The notes: generated by a model not told the origin, from the letters alone. A DNA stretch of 64,000 nucleotides from Streptomyces sp. SID8352 (GCF_009862265.1 NZ_WWGX01000044.1:62001-126000); one strand, 5' to 3'; shown: positions 36,368 to 45,312, counted from the first letter of the stretch. A program made the numbers and translations.

Positions 36368-36706
36368 CAGGGGTTCACGTCCTTCCGTACGGACCGGCCC
36401 GCCGTCCGGGTCCGGTCATCCGCTGCGGGAGGACGCTAGGCCGGGTCGTGCCGGGCCGGTGGCGGAAAGGACGGAACTGGCGGCACGGGACCGTTCGGCG
36501 ACCGGGAGTGATCGCGGGGGGAGCGGTGGGTGCGCCGACGGGCCGGGGGTGATGACCGTATTGCCGGATCGGGGCCGGCCGGGGGTGACGGACTGCTATG
36601 GGAGTGCTCCGGAGCGCGGGGGTGCGCGCGGCGGGCGGTGGGCGGAGACCGGCGCGGGGCGGGCCGGTGTCGGAGCGGGGAGGGGCGCTGGCTAGGCTCC
36701 GGAACC
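36368..36706. other. Divergent spacer without a gene
   Basis: G-rich spacer between the NlpC/P60 gene and a small membrane protein gene. TAGCGT on the minus strand (36438-36433) and TAGGCT on the plus strand (36693-36698) are possible -10 elements, both without a good -35. Confidence 0.4.
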
Positions 36707-37060
36707 ATGGACGTACTCATCCACGTTTTCGTCGGTCTGCACATCGTCGGCATCGCCGCGCTGCTCGGCGGCTTCCTGACCCAGATGAAGGCGATGGGCC
36801 AGGGCACCGCCCGCTTCGTCCCCGCCATGCTGCACGGCGCGCTGACCATGCTGGTGACCGGGGTGGTGCTGGTCGGGCTCAACCAGGCCCAGGACTACTC
36901 CGTCGACAACATCAAGATCGGCGTGAAGCTGGCCGTGCTGGTCGTCATCCTCGGCCTGGTCTACGTCAAGCGCGACGAGGAGCGGGTGGAGAAGCCGCTG
37001 TTCGGCCTGGTGGGCCTGCTGACGCTGGTGAACATCTTCATCGCCGTGCTGTGGACCTGA
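36707..37060 (+). CDS. Small integral membrane protein
   Basis: 117 residues from ATG 36707. Four TM helices: VLIHVFVGLHIVGIAALLGG, MLHGALTMLVTGVVLVGL, KLAVLVVILGLVYV and LVGLLTLVNIFIAVLW. His residues in helices 1 and 2 recall CopD/DUF2214-type haem or copper membrane proteins, but I cannot assign a function. A -10-like TAGGCT ends 8 bases before the ATG and no ribosome site is visible, so the mRNA may be leaderless. Its 3' end overlaps the convergent transporter gene by 23 bases. Confidence 0.82.
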   Translation: MDVLIHVFVGLHIVGIAALLGGFLTQMKAMGQGTARFVPAMLHGALTMLVTGVVLVGLNQAQDYSVDNIKIGVKLAVLVVILGLVYVKRDEERVEKPLFGLVGLLTLVNIFIAVLWT

Positions 37061-38051
37061 CCCCGGCCGGTTCCCGCGCGATGGACCGCAGTTCGGTCCG
37101 GGCCGCGGCCACCGCGCCCGCGGCGACGGCCAGCCAGGCGGCGACGGCCACCCACACCAGCGCACGCCCCGGTCCGTCCAGCCAGGACACGGTGATGGCG
37201 GCGGAGACGGACAGGGTGGCCGCCGCCGTCATGCCGAGGGGGAAGACGGTCGACCAGCGGCGCACGTCGTAGTCGAACCGCGGCCACACCACCTCGGCCA
37301 CGGCGAGGACGGCGTACCAGGCGAGGTCGAGCGCGAGCAGGCCGACGGTGACGTCGTGCAGGACGGACTGGACGTCGTCGGTCCACAGGTACATGTCCGT
37401 GCGGGCGGCGGCGAGCAGCTTGGCACCGGCCAGCGTGGAGATCGCGAGGGCCCCTCCCGCGACCCAGTGGTCGCCGGCCCCCCGGGCGACCTGCCGCGGG
37501 TCGAAGCGGAACAGGGCGATCAGGTAGAGCACCAGGCCGAGCCAGAAGGGCACGAGCGCGGCGTGCACCAGCCAGGCCGTCGTGGTCGTCGCGCCCAGCG
37601 TCGCCGCCAGCACCGCGAGCCCCTCCGTGGCGACACAGCCCAGGAACACCGCACCGGGCATCCGGCGCCCCCAGTTCCGTACGACCAGCACCAGCAGGGT
37701 GGGCCACAGCAGAGCGGCCAGGGCGAGCCCCGCCGCGGCCAGGGACGTCCAGCCGAGCAGCGCGAAGCGGGTGCCGACCACGGTCGTGGCCGCGACGGCC
37801 GTCAGCGCGCCCGGGGTTCCCGCCCGGTCGGCCCACTTCGCCAGGTCGGTCAGCAGCAGGGAGACGAAGTTCACCGCGAGCCCGAGCCAGGCGGCGCAGG
37901 CCAGTGCCAGCACGACACGGGACGTCGTCTCGTGCCCGGTCAGATGGAGAGCGACCGACACGATGCCGGTCGCCATCACGGCGGCCCCGGCGGCGGGCGG
38001 GCGCCGCGCCAGCCAGATGCGCGGGGCGGAGCGGGTGGCGGTGGTGGACAT
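37038..38051 (-). CDS. TDT-family (tellurite resistance/C4-dicarboxylate) transporter-like protein
   Basis: 337 residues from ATG 38051 (MSTTATRSAPRIWLARRPPAAGAAVMATGIVSVAL). About ten TM helices are visible. The opening AGAAVMATGIVSVALHLTG matches the first helix of SLAC1/TehA-type TDT carriers, and GRRMPGAVFLGCVATEGLAVLAATLG is the typical second signature. The substrate may be an anion such as a dicarboxylate or sulfite; it cannot be decided here. The stop lies inside the 3' end of the convergent gene. Confidence 0.85.
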   Translation of the reverse strand: MSTTATRSAPRIWLARRPPAAGAAVMATGIVSVALHLTGHETTSRVVLALACAAWLGLAVNFVSLLLTDLAKWADRAGTPGALTAVAATTVVGTRFALLGWTSLAAAGLALAALLWPTLLVLVVRNWGRRMPGAVFLGCVATEGLAVLAATLGATTTTAWLVHAALVPFWLGLVLYLIALFRFDPRQVARGAGDHWVAGGALAISTLAGAKLLAAARTDMYLWTDDVQSVLHDVTVGLLALDLAWYAVLAVAEVVWPRFDYDVRRWSTVFPLGMTAAATLSVSAAITVSWLDGPGRALVWVAVAAWLAVAAGAVAAARTELRSIAREPAGVRSTARR

Positions 38052-38110
38052 GGGGCGATGCTAGAGAGCCGCGCGGATCAAGCCGGTCGCACCACGCTGT
38101 GGATGGACGA

Positions 38111-38480
38111 CTCACCTCGTAGTAGACGGATTCCTCGCGGACGCACGCTCCCGGCTTCGGCGCGTGGATCATCGTGCCGTCCCCGATGCAGGGCCCCACG
38201 TGGGTGACGTCGGCGTAGAAGAAGACGAGGTCGCCCGGCTGGCCCGGGCCAGGGGGAGAGTGGTGCCGAAGGCGACCTGGTCGTGGGTGGTGCGCGGCAG
38301 GCCGACGCCGGCGGCCTTCCAGGCGGCCTGGGTGAGACCGGAGCAGTCGTGGGAGCCGGGGCCGGTGGCGCCCCGGACGTACGGCTTGCCGGTCTGCGCG
38401 CGGGCGAAGGCGATGGCCTTGACCGCCGTGGTCCCGGGGGTGGGCGCGGGCGCGGCGGTACCGCCACCGCTTCCGCGCCC
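38111..38480 (-). pseudogene. Decayed NlpC/P60 domain gene
   Basis: The minus strand encodes a C40 domain in two frames: AVKAIAFARAQTGKPYVRGA, then HDCSGLTQAAWKAAGVGLPRT, up to LPLARA, then in another frame QPGDLVFFYADVTHVGP and MIHAPKPGACVREE. One base is missing near 38240. The Cys, both His and the fold motifs survive, so decay is recent. There is no signal peptide or N-terminal domain: the upstream side runs into the divergent gene at 38570. It is a paralogue of the intact gene at 35243-36367. Confidence 0.8.
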
Positions 38481-38569
38481 GGGCGGGACCGCGGGCCTCT
38501 GTCGCTCCGCTCCGGGCGGGGCCGAACCGCGCCGCTCCCGTTGTCCGACCCCCTCGTTAGCCTGCGGAC

Positions 38570-39043
38570 ATGGCCGACTTCTACGAGCTGACGCTCACGC
38601 TGGACCTGCGCGACGAGTTGTCCGAAGGCGAGGCCGCCGAGCTGCGCTGGCACCTCGGGCTCGGGCCCGCGCCCGAGGTGCCGGGCATCGTGACCGCGTT
38701 CCCGGTCTGCGTCGAGGGCCCCGACGGCGAGCCCGTCGCCGGGGACGATCCCCGGCCCCTCCTGGACGGTGGCGGAGCGGCGTACCGGGTGGGCGGCGCG
38801 CTCGTCTCTGCGCTGTGCCGCCGTGAGGGCGCCCGGCCCGGCGGGTGGGCGCTGACCAGTCGGCAGGAGATCCACCCCGACGCGTTCGATCTCGTCGGCG
38901 ACCTGCTGTGCTGGCTCGCCGCCAAAGCGGCCGACCGGCACCGGCGGGAGGACGGCGGCGTCGTTCTGGGCTGGACGCGCTTCTACGAGTCGTCGTCGGC
39001 CGAGCCGCTGGTGGTGCGCGACGGCGCGGTCGGCTGGCCGTGA
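38570..39043 (+). CDS. Hypothetical 157-residue protein
   Basis: ATG 38570 opens MADFYELTLTLDLRDELSEGEAAELRWHLG. The protein is acidic and soluble, with several Trp (LRWHLG, LLCWLAAK, LGWTRFYE, VGWP) and no signal or TM helix. I do not recognise the family. A -10-like TAGCCT (38558-38563) ends exactly 6 bases before the ATG and no ribosome site is present, which suggests a leaderless mRNA. TTGTCCGAC lies 8 bases before the -10, a weak echo of the pcrA promoter pattern. Confidence 0.8.
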   Translation: MADFYELTLTLDLRDELSEGEAAELRWHLGLGPAPEVPGIVTAFPVCVEGPDGEPVAGDDPRPLLDGGGAAYRVGGALVSALCRREGARPGGWALTSRQEIHPDAFDLVGDLLCWLAAKAADRHRREDGGVVLGWTRFYESSSAEPLVVRDGAVGWP

Positions 39044-39579
39044 CCGGACGGGCGGCGTCGCACGCAGGTGCCAAGGAGTCGGCCGGGGCTCTCCGACGGG
39101 ACCGGCGGACGGCTCCGGTGACCGGGACGTCCGGCGCCCGGGGCACCCGGCACCCCGTGAGCCCGGCGCGCGGCGCAGGGGCCGGAGGCGTGCCGAAGCG
39201 CGGCGGTGCGGACGAAGGGTCCCGCGCCCCTTCCGGAACACCGGTGGCGGAGGGCACCGATCCCCACCTTGACCCCGGCCCCGGCCCCGGCGGCGAACCC
39301 CGGCCCCGCCCCCCGGGACGCCCCCGGCCACGACCCGGCACCGGCGATGACGTCGGCACCGGCACCACGGCCCCGTCGGCGACGGCAGTACCGGCCGGGG
39401 CACCCGCACGGGCCGCGTCACCGCGTCACCGGGCCCACCGCGTCACCGCGCCCACCGCGGTTCCGCCACCGCCGGCGAACCGTCACCGCCCGCAGGGCAG
39501 GCCCGCCACCCGCCGAACCGTCACCGGCGGTCGCCGTCACCCCCGCCCCCCGTGGGGGAATTTCCGGGGCGGGGACCCG
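39044..39579. other. Non-coding gap before pcrA
   Basis: Pro/Arg/Ala-rich open frames only; no gene is supported. CACCGCGTCACCG-like words repeat near 39420-39460. A 9-bp inverted repeat CCCCGCCCC-N16-GGGGCGGGG (39541-39574) immediately precedes the pcrA promoter. Confidence 0.6.
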
Positions 39580-39602
39580 TTGTCGGTGGGGCGGCCTAGA
39601 CT
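39580..39602 (+). promoter_or_regulatory. PafBC/RecA-NDp-type DNA-damage promoter of pcrA
   Basis: TTGTCGGTG (39580-39588), 8 bases, then TAGACT (39597-39602). This matches every fixed position of TTGTCRGTG-N8-TANNNT, the LexA-independent promoter described in mycobacteria and recognised through PafBC. It lies 9 bases before the pcrA ATG, the right place and orientation. Confidence 0.8.
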
Positions 39603-39611
39603 CGGAGAGCG

Positions 39612-42131
39612 ATGAGCAGCCTCTTTGACGACAGCTTCCTGGCGAGCCTCCAGGCCCCCGCGGGCCACGAGGAGGAGCCCCCGCCCCCGCCCGAGGACGA
39701 CCACGCCGCGGAGCCGGTCCCGCACGACCTGTTCGGCGGGAGGTTCGACACCCCGCCGGAGCGGGACACCCACTACCGCAACGGTGCCCCGCGCCCGGTG
39801 CTCGACCCGGCGGCCCTCCTGGAGGGGCTGAACGAGAACCAGCGCGCCGCCGTCGTGCACTCCGGCACTCCGCTGCTCATCGTGGCCGGTGCCGGTTCCG
39901 GCAAGACCCGGGTGCTCACCCACCGCATCGCCCATCTGCTCGCCGAGCGCGATGTCCACCCCGGCCAGATCCTCGCGATCACCTTCACCAACAAGGCCGC
40001 GGGCGAGATGAAGGAGCGCGTCGAGCAGCTCGTCGGCCCGCGCGCCAACGCGATGTGGGTCATGACGTTCCACAGCGCCTGCGTGCGCATCCTGCGCCGC
40101 GAGTCGAAGCGGCTCGGCTTCACCTCGTCGTTCTCGATCTACGACGCCGCCGACTCCAAGCGCCTGATGGCCCTCGTCTGCCGCGATCTCGACCTCGACC
40201 CCAAGCGCTTCCCGCCCAAGTCCTTCAGCGCCAAGATCAGCAACCTCAAGAACGAGCTGATCGACGAGGAGGACTTCGCCGCCCAGGCCGCCGACGGCTT
40301 CGAGAAGACCCTCGCCCAGGCCTACGCCCTCTACCAGTCCCGGCTGCGCGAGGCCAACGCCCTCGACTTCGACGACCTGATCATGACGACGGTCAATCTG
40401 CTCCGCGCCTTCCCGGACGTCGCGGAGCACTACCACCGCCGTTTCCGGCACGTGCTGGTCGACGAGTACCAGGACACCAACCACGCCCAGTACTCCCTGG
40501 TCCGTGAGCTGGTCGGCACCAGTGAGCACCCGGTCGAGGTGCCGCCGGAGGCCGAGGTCCCGCCCGCCGAGCTGTGCGTCGTGGGCGACGCCGACCAGTC
40601 GATCTACGCCTTCCGCGGGGCGACGATCCGCAACATCCTCCAGTTCGAGGAGGACTACCCGGACGCCACCACCATCCTGCTGGAGCAGAACTACCGCTCC
40701 ACGCAGACCATCCTCAGCGCGGCCAACGCCGTGATCGAGCGCAACGAGTCGCGCCGCCCCAAGAACCTGTGGACCAACCAGGGCGCGGGCGCGACGATCA
40801 CCGGTTATGTCGCGGACACCGAGCACGACGAGGCGCAGTTCGTCGCCGACGAGATCGACCGGCTCACCGACGCGGGCGACGCGCGCGCCGGTGACGTCGC
40901 CGTCTTCTACCGGACCAATGCCCAGTCCCGGGTCTTCGAAGAGGTGTTCATCCGCGTCGGTCTGCCGTACAAGGTCGTCGGCGGCGTCCGCTTCTACGAG
41001 CGCAAGGAGGTCCGGGACGTCCTGGCCTACCTGCGGGTGCTCGCCAACCCGGAGGACTCGGTGCCGCTGCGCCGCATCCTCAACGTGCCCAAGCGCGGCA
41101 TCGGCGACCGCGCGGAGGCGATGATCGACGCCCTCGCCCAGCGGGAGCGGATCAGCTTCCCGCAGGCGCTGCGGCGCGTCGACGAGGCGTACGGGATGGC
41201 CGCGCGGTCGGCCAACGCGGTCAAGCGTTTCAACACCCTGATGGAGGACCTGCGCACCATCGTCGAGTCCGGCGCCGGTCCGGCCACGGTCCTGGAGGCC
41301 ATACTCGAACGCACCGGCTACCTGGCGGAGTTGCAGGCGTCCACCGACCCGCAGGACGAGACGCGCATCGAGAACCTCCAGGAACTCGCCGCCGTCGCCC
41401 TGGAGTTCGAGCAGGAGCGCGGCGCGGGCGCGGAGGCGGCGGAGGGTGCCGGGGACGCGGAGGGCACGGCCCCCGGGGGCACCCTGGCCGACTTCCTGGA
41501 GAAGGTCGCGCTGGTCGCGGACTCCGACCAGATCCCGGACGAGGAGGACGGCGGCGGCGTCGTCACCCTGATGACCCTGCACACCGCCAAGGGCCTGGAG
41601 TTCCCGGTCGTCTTCCTCACCGGCATGGAGGACGGCGTCTTCCCGCACATGCGCGCCCTCGGCCAGGCCAAGGAGCTGGAGGAGGAGCGGCGCCTCGCCT
41701 ACGTCGGCATCACCCGCGCCCGCGAGCGGCTCTACCTGACCCGGTCGACGCTGCGCAGCGCCTGGGGGCAGCCCTCGTACAACCCGCCCTCGCGCTTCCT
41801 GGAGGAGATCCCGGCGCCCCACCTGGAGTGGAAGAGGACCGGTGCGAGCGCGCCGGTGTCCTCCGGGCCGGTGTCGGGGATCGCGGCGTCGCTGTCGTCG
41901 TCCCGCTCCCGCTCCTCGGCGTCGGGCGCCTCCGGCTTCGCCACCCGGCGCACCGCCGAGAAGCCGACGGTGTCGCTGGCGGTCGGCGACCGGGTCACGC
42001 ACGACCAGTTCGGGCTGGGCACGGTGGTCGGGGTGAAGGGCACGGGGGCCAACGCCGAGGCGACGGTCGACTTCGGGGACACCAAGCCGAAGCGGCTGCT
42101 GCTGCGGTACGCGCCGGTCGAGAAGCTCTGA
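39612..42131 (+). CDS. pcrA: ATP-dependent DNA helicase UvrD/PcrA
   Basis: A superfamily 1A 3'-5' helicase for nucleotide excision repair, mismatch-independent repair and removal of RecA or stalled polymerase. 839 residues from ATG 39612 with GGAG 5 bases upstream. An acidic/Pro N-terminal tail of about 70 residues precedes the Q motif (LNENQRAAV). The remaining motifs are I (AGAGSGKT), Ia (TFTNKAAGEM), II (VLVDEYQDTN), III (VGDADQSIYAFRGA), IV (LEQNYRS), V (TLMTLHTAKGLEF) and VI (RRLAYVGITRARE). The C-terminus is the Tudor-like RNA polymerase-binding module (VGDRVTHDQFGLGTVVGV). Expression probably responds to DNA damage through the promoter at 39580. Confidence 0.97.
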   Translation: MSSLFDDSFLASLQAPAGHEEEPPPPPEDDHAAEPVPHDLFGGRFDTPPERDTHYRNGAPRPVLDPAALLEGLNENQRAAVVHSGTPLLIVAGAGSGKTRVLTHRIAHLLAERDVHPGQILAITFTNKAAGEMKERVEQLVGPRANAMWVMTFHSACVRILRRESKRLGFTSSFSIYDAADSKRLMALVCRDLDLDPKRFPPKSFSAKISNLKNELIDEEDFAAQAADGFEKTLAQAYALYQSRLREANALDFDDLIMTTVNLLRAFPDVAEHYHRRFRHVLVDEYQDTNHAQYSLVRELVGTSEHPVEVPPEAEVPPAELCVVGDADQSIYAFRGATIRNILQFEEDYPDATTILLEQNYRSTQTILSAANAVIERNESRRPKNLWTNQGAGATITGYVADTEHDEAQFVADEIDRLTDAGDARAGDVAVFYRTNAQSRVFEEVFIRVGLPYKVVGGVRFYERKEVRDVLAYLRVLANPEDSVPLRRILNVPKRGIGDRAEAMIDALAQRERISFPQALRRVDEAYGMAARSANAVKRFNTLMEDLRTIVESGAGPATVLEAILERTGYLAELQASTDPQDETRIENLQELAAVALEFEQERGAGAEAAEGAGDAEGTAPGGTLADFLEKVALVADSDQIPDEEDGGGVVTLMTLHTAKGLEFPVVFLTGMEDGVFPHMRALGQAKELEEERRLAYVGITRARERLYLTRSTLRSAWGQPSYNPPSRFLEEIPAPHLEWKRTGASAPVSSGPVSGIAASLSSSRSRSSASGASGFATRRTAEKPTVSLAVGDRVTHDQFGLGTVVGVKGTGANAEATVDFGDTKPKRLLLRYAPVEKL

Positions 42132-42266
42132 GCGGCCGGGCCCGGGGGCGGTCGCGCGCCGCTCGGGCCCGTCGGCGCGGGCCGTGCCCCGGCGGAGCCG
42201 TCCGGCCGGACGGGAGTGTGGTGGGCCGGCCCGGGACGTGCGCGGTGGCGGACCCGCCGCGGTGGG

Positions 42267-43997
42267 TCAGGACGGGTCGACGCCGTGGCTGCGCAGCCAG
42301 GCCAGCGGGTCGATCGCGGCGCCGCCGCCGGGCCGCACCTCGAAGTGCAGGTGCGGTCCGGTCGAGTTGCCCGAGTTGCCCGAGTACGCGATCCGGTCGC
42401 CGGCCTTCACGGGCGTGCCGGAGGGCACGTGGTACGTGGAGAGGTGGCAGTACCACGTCTCCGTACCGTCCTTCGCGGTGAGGATCAGCATGTTGCCGTA
42501 GGCGGAGTTGAACTGGGTGCGCACCGTGCCGTCGGTCGCCGCCATCACCGGCGTGCCGTAGCTGACGGGGAAGTCGATGCCGGTGTGCACGGACATCCAG
42601 TTGATGCCGGCCTGGCCGTAGTAGGCGCTGAGCCCGTGCTGCGCCACCGGGAGCGCGAACTTGGGGCGCAGCCGCTCCTTGCGGGCCGCCTCCTCCGCCG
42701 CGCGCTTCTTCTCGGCGACCTGTTCGGCCTTGAGGTCGATCCGCTCCTGGGTCCGGCTGGCCCGGTCCGCGAAGTCGTCGGCCCCGGCGGCGAGGCTGGT
42801 GAGCTGGGTGTCGAGCCGGTTGTTGGCGGTGGACGGCCGCACCGGCTGGGCGTCCGGGTCGATGTCGTCGGCCGCCGCGGCCCGGGTCCCGGCGCCCTCG
42901 TCGCCGGTCAGGCCGCCGACCGAGGCCGCCGCGATCCCGGCCACGCTCATCACGCAGGCCGAGGGCACGGCGATGGTCAGCAGGGCAGAACGCTTGGCGG
43001 GACGGCGGCGCCGGGAGCGGGACCCTCCGTGGGAGGCGGCGGTACGGGGGGCCGGGACACGTGGCCCCCGCTCCTCCTGCTCCTCCAGCAGGTCGGCCAC
43101 GGCGGGCAGTTCACCGGTGTCGGCCAGGCCGTCCTCGCGTGTGGCGGGCCCACCGCCGTCCGGGGAGGCGCCGGGGGCGTCCGCGTCCGGGGCGGGCGTC
43201 TCCCCGGGGGCGCCGTCGGCCCGGGTGCCGGGCGGCTCCGGGTCGGTGGCGCCGGTCGTGGCGCCGCCGTCGGAGTTCCACTGCGTGGCGTCGTAGGCGC
43301 CGGTGTCGGCGGTGCCGGAGGCGAAGGCGTCCGGGGTGAAGGCGTCGGCGGGGAACACGCCGGAGACCGCCGGACCCGTGGCGAAGGTGCCGGTCGCGAA
43401 GGTGCCGGTGTCGAGGGAACCGGTCGCGAAGGTGCCCGTGGCCAGCGAACCGGTGTCGAAGGTCCGGGTGTCCCAGGTCCACTGCTGGGTGTTGTCGGCC
43501 GGTCCCCCGGAGGGCTCCGGGAACGTCCAGGCGCCGGTCTCCCACTGGCCGGTCTCCCACTGGCCGGTGGTCCCGGTGGCGGCGCCCTGCGCGGAGGCGG
43601 CGTCGGCCGGCGCGTACGCCGCCGTCCAGCCGGTGGTGCCGTACGTGCCGGTGTCGTGGGCGCCGTGGTCCTGGGCGGCGTAACCGTCGTGGTGGAGGGT
43701 CCGGTGGCCGCCGGTGGACCACTGGGCGGTGTCCTGGACGCCGGGCGTGCCGTATCCGCCGCCGGTGCCGTACCCGCCGGTGTCCTGCGCGGCGAGGGCG
43801 CCGAAGAGGGGGTCGGTGGCGAAGGCGCCGGTGCCGTGGCCGCCGGTGGTGAAACCGGTGGTGTCGTGGGTGGCGTACGTGGTGAGGTCGCCGTGGACGG
43901 GCTCCCCGGTGCCGTACGGCGCGTAGTGCTCCGCGGAGGCGTCGGAGGCCGGGCCCGGGGTGATGGTGCCCCCCGGAGGGTGACGGTCGTTCACCAA
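42267..43997 (-). CDS. M23 (LytM-type) metallopeptidase with single TM anchor
   Basis: 576 residues from GTG 43997 (VNDRHPPGGTI). Residues 1-300 are a Thr/Gly/Asp/Ala-rich tail, probably cytoplasmic, with repeats of TGTFATG and TGQWETG. An Arg-rich stop (SRSRRRRPAKR) precedes one hydrophobic helix (ALLTIAVPSACVMSVAGIAAASVGGL). Outside, a coiled coil (RIDLKAEQVAEKKRAAEEAARKERL) leads to the M23 domain with zinc ligands and catalytic motifs HTGIDFP and HLHFEV. It cleaves peptidoglycan cross-bridges or acts as a cell-division activator. Convergent with pcrA. Confidence 0.92.
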   Translation of the reverse strand: MVNDRHPPGGTITPGPASDASAEHYAPYGTGEPVHGDLTTYATHDTTGFTTGGHGTGAFATDPLFGALAAQDTGGYGTGGGYGTPGVQDTAQWSTGGHRTLHHDGYAAQDHGAHDTGTYGTTGWTAAYAPADAASAQGAATGTTGQWETGQWETGAWTFPEPSGGPADNTQQWTWDTRTFDTGSLATGTFATGSLDTGTFATGTFATGPAVSGVFPADAFTPDAFASGTADTGAYDATQWNSDGGATTGATDPEPPGTRADGAPGETPAPDADAPGASPDGGGPATREDGLADTGELPAVADLLEEQEERGPRVPAPRTAASHGGSRSRRRRPAKRSALLTIAVPSACVMSVAGIAAASVGGLTGDEGAGTRAAAADDIDPDAQPVRPSTANNRLDTQLTSLAAGADDFADRASRTQERIDLKAEQVAEKKRAAEEAARKERLRPKFALPVAQHGLSAYYGQAGINWMSVHTGIDFPVSYGTPVMAATDGTVRTQFNSAYGNMLILTAKDGTETWYCHLSTYHVPSGTPVKAGDRIAYSGNSGNSTGPHLHFEVRPGGGAAIDPLAWLRSHGVDPS

Positions 43998-44041
43998 CTT
44001 CTCTTTCGCCTCGACAACAGGGCTGCCAGAGCAGTGCGGCG

Positions 44042-44071
44042 ACTGTACCCGGCGGTATGCGGGCGCGACAA
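44042..44071 (-). promoter_or_regulatory. Likely promoter of the M23 peptidase gene
   Basis: On the minus strand, TTGTCG (44071-44066) and TACAGT (44047-44042) are 18 bases apart, 45 bases upstream of the GTG start. Confidence 0.5.
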
Positions 44072-44181
44072 TCTTCCGCGGGTTTCGCGTGCGGGCGAAG
44101 CGGGCGATCGGCCGTGATTCGGCGGTTGGGGGCAGGACCTTGGCTTTGTGTTCGACGGATGTTCGAGGCGAATGGGGGATA

Positions 44182-45312
44182 TCAGGCCACGGTGATGCCC
44201 CCGACGGAGCCGGGGGGAAGGCCCTCGCCCGCCTCCGGGAGCGGTCCGGAGGCGTCGAGGGCCTGCCGGATGCCGGTGGCCACCGCCGGGTGCACCGGCA
44301 GGGCGAGGTGTCCGATGCCGCTCACCCGCACGTTCTCCACCGTCAGGTCGGGGTGGTCGAGGCGGGCCGCCTCCAGCGGGTCCATCACCCGGTCCAGGTC
44401 GCTCCAGAAGCTCACGAACCGTGTGCGGCAGCCGGGCGCCGGGCGGGCCAGCTCCTCCAGCACCGCCGAGCCGGGGCGCATCTGCCGCACGATCGGATGG
44501 GCGTTGGCCAGCGGCGCCACCCGGGTCCCGGTGTGCGGCGTGCCGAGGGTCACGCAGGTGCGGACGCGGAGGTCGCCGCCGAGCCGCTGCACGTAGTAAC
44601 GGGCGATGAGCCCGCCGAGACTGTGGCCGACGAGGTCGACCCGCTCGGTGCCGGTGCGCCCGCAGATCTCCTCGACGTATCCGGCGAGCAGTTCCGCGGC
44701 GGCGCGGATGTCGCCGGCCAGCGGCGAGTGGTTGAGCGAGACGACCGGCTGCCCGCCGTGCCGGGCGAGGCTGCGGCGCAGCAGCAGGAAGACGGAGCGG
44801 TTGTCGATGAAGCCGTGCAGCAGCACCACCGGGGGGCGGGCCGTGAGCGTCAGCGGGGACGGGGACGGGGACGGGGGCGGGGACGGCGCCGGTCCGGGGC
44901 CGGAGGCCGGGGTGCCGGGGGGCCAGGGGTCGGGGCGGCGCTCCTGGACGATGCCCGAGGGGTAGAGGAGCAGGTGTCCGGCGAGGATCGCGGTCTCCAG
45001 CGCGGTCGCCTTGAGGAAGGTAAGCGAGGAGCCGGTCAGCCGGCCGGTCAGCCCGGGGAGCGCGGCGATCCCCGAGAGCCAGGGGAGGCCCGAGAGGCCC
45101 GAGAGGCCCGAGAGGTCGGGGAGCGAGGGGCGGGCCGACAGGGCCGACAGCCCCGGGAGTCCGGCCAGGCCGTCGGTGAGCCCAGAGAGCCCCGGGAGTG
45201 ACGAGAGCCCGGGGAGACCCAAGATTCCGGGCAGGTCCGGCAGGGAGGGGATGGAGGGGAGGAGGCGCTGGCAGAACGGGAGAAGGGGCAGTGCCGCCGT
45301 CGTGACCTTCAT
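44182..45312 (-). CDS. Secreted or membrane-bound lipase (alpha/beta hydrolase) with Leu/Pro/Gly/Ser repeat
   Basis: 376 residues from ATG 45312, which has a strong ribosome site AGGAGGT 6 bases upstream. Residues about 15-95 are an unusual repeat of LPGLSGL, LPDLPGI and LPSLPDL units. A hydrophobic segment (TALETAILAGHLLLYPSGI) and a Pro/Ser linker follow. The hydrolase core has the oxyanion strand VVLLHGFIDNRS, nucleophile elbow GHSLGGL, and a catalytic His in GIGHLALP. It resembles Streptomyces triacylglycerol lipases/PGAP1-like acyltransferases. Normal relatives appear to go from a short N-terminus straight to the hydrophobic segment, so the repeat is probably an insertion. Confidence 0.87.
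   Translation of the reverse strand: MKVTTAALPLLPFCQRLLPSIPSLPDLPGILGLPGLSSLPGLSGLTDGLAGLPGLSALSARPSLPDLSGLSGLSGLPWLSGIAALPGLTGRLTGSSLTFLKATALETAILAGHLLLYPSGIVQERRPDPWPPGTPASGPGPAPSPPPSPSPSPLTLTARPPVVLLHGFIDNRSVFLLLRRSLARHGGQPVVSLNHSPLAGDIRAAAELLAGYVEEICGRTGTERVDLVGHSLGGLIARYYVQRLGGDLRVRTCVTLGTPHTGTRVAPLANAHPIVRQMRPGSAVLEELARPAPGCRTRFVSFWSDLDRVMDPLEAARLDHPDLTVENVRVSGIGHLALPVHPAVATGIRQALDASGPLPEAGEGLPPGSVGGITVA
45055..45245 (-). repeat. GAGAGGCCC-type repeat coding for LSGL/LPGL units
   Basis: The words GAGAGGCCC, GAGAGCCCC and GGGAGNCC recur every 9-21 bases (read on the plus strand), keeping frame, and give Leu-Ser-Gly-Leu and Leu-Pro-Gly-Leu units in the lipase N-terminus. Confidence 0.8.

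Noticed and set aside
41828..44117. Plus-strand frame opposite the M23 peptidase
   Set aside because: Antisense Gly/Arg/Val shadow; the minus strand has clear zinc-peptidase motifs.
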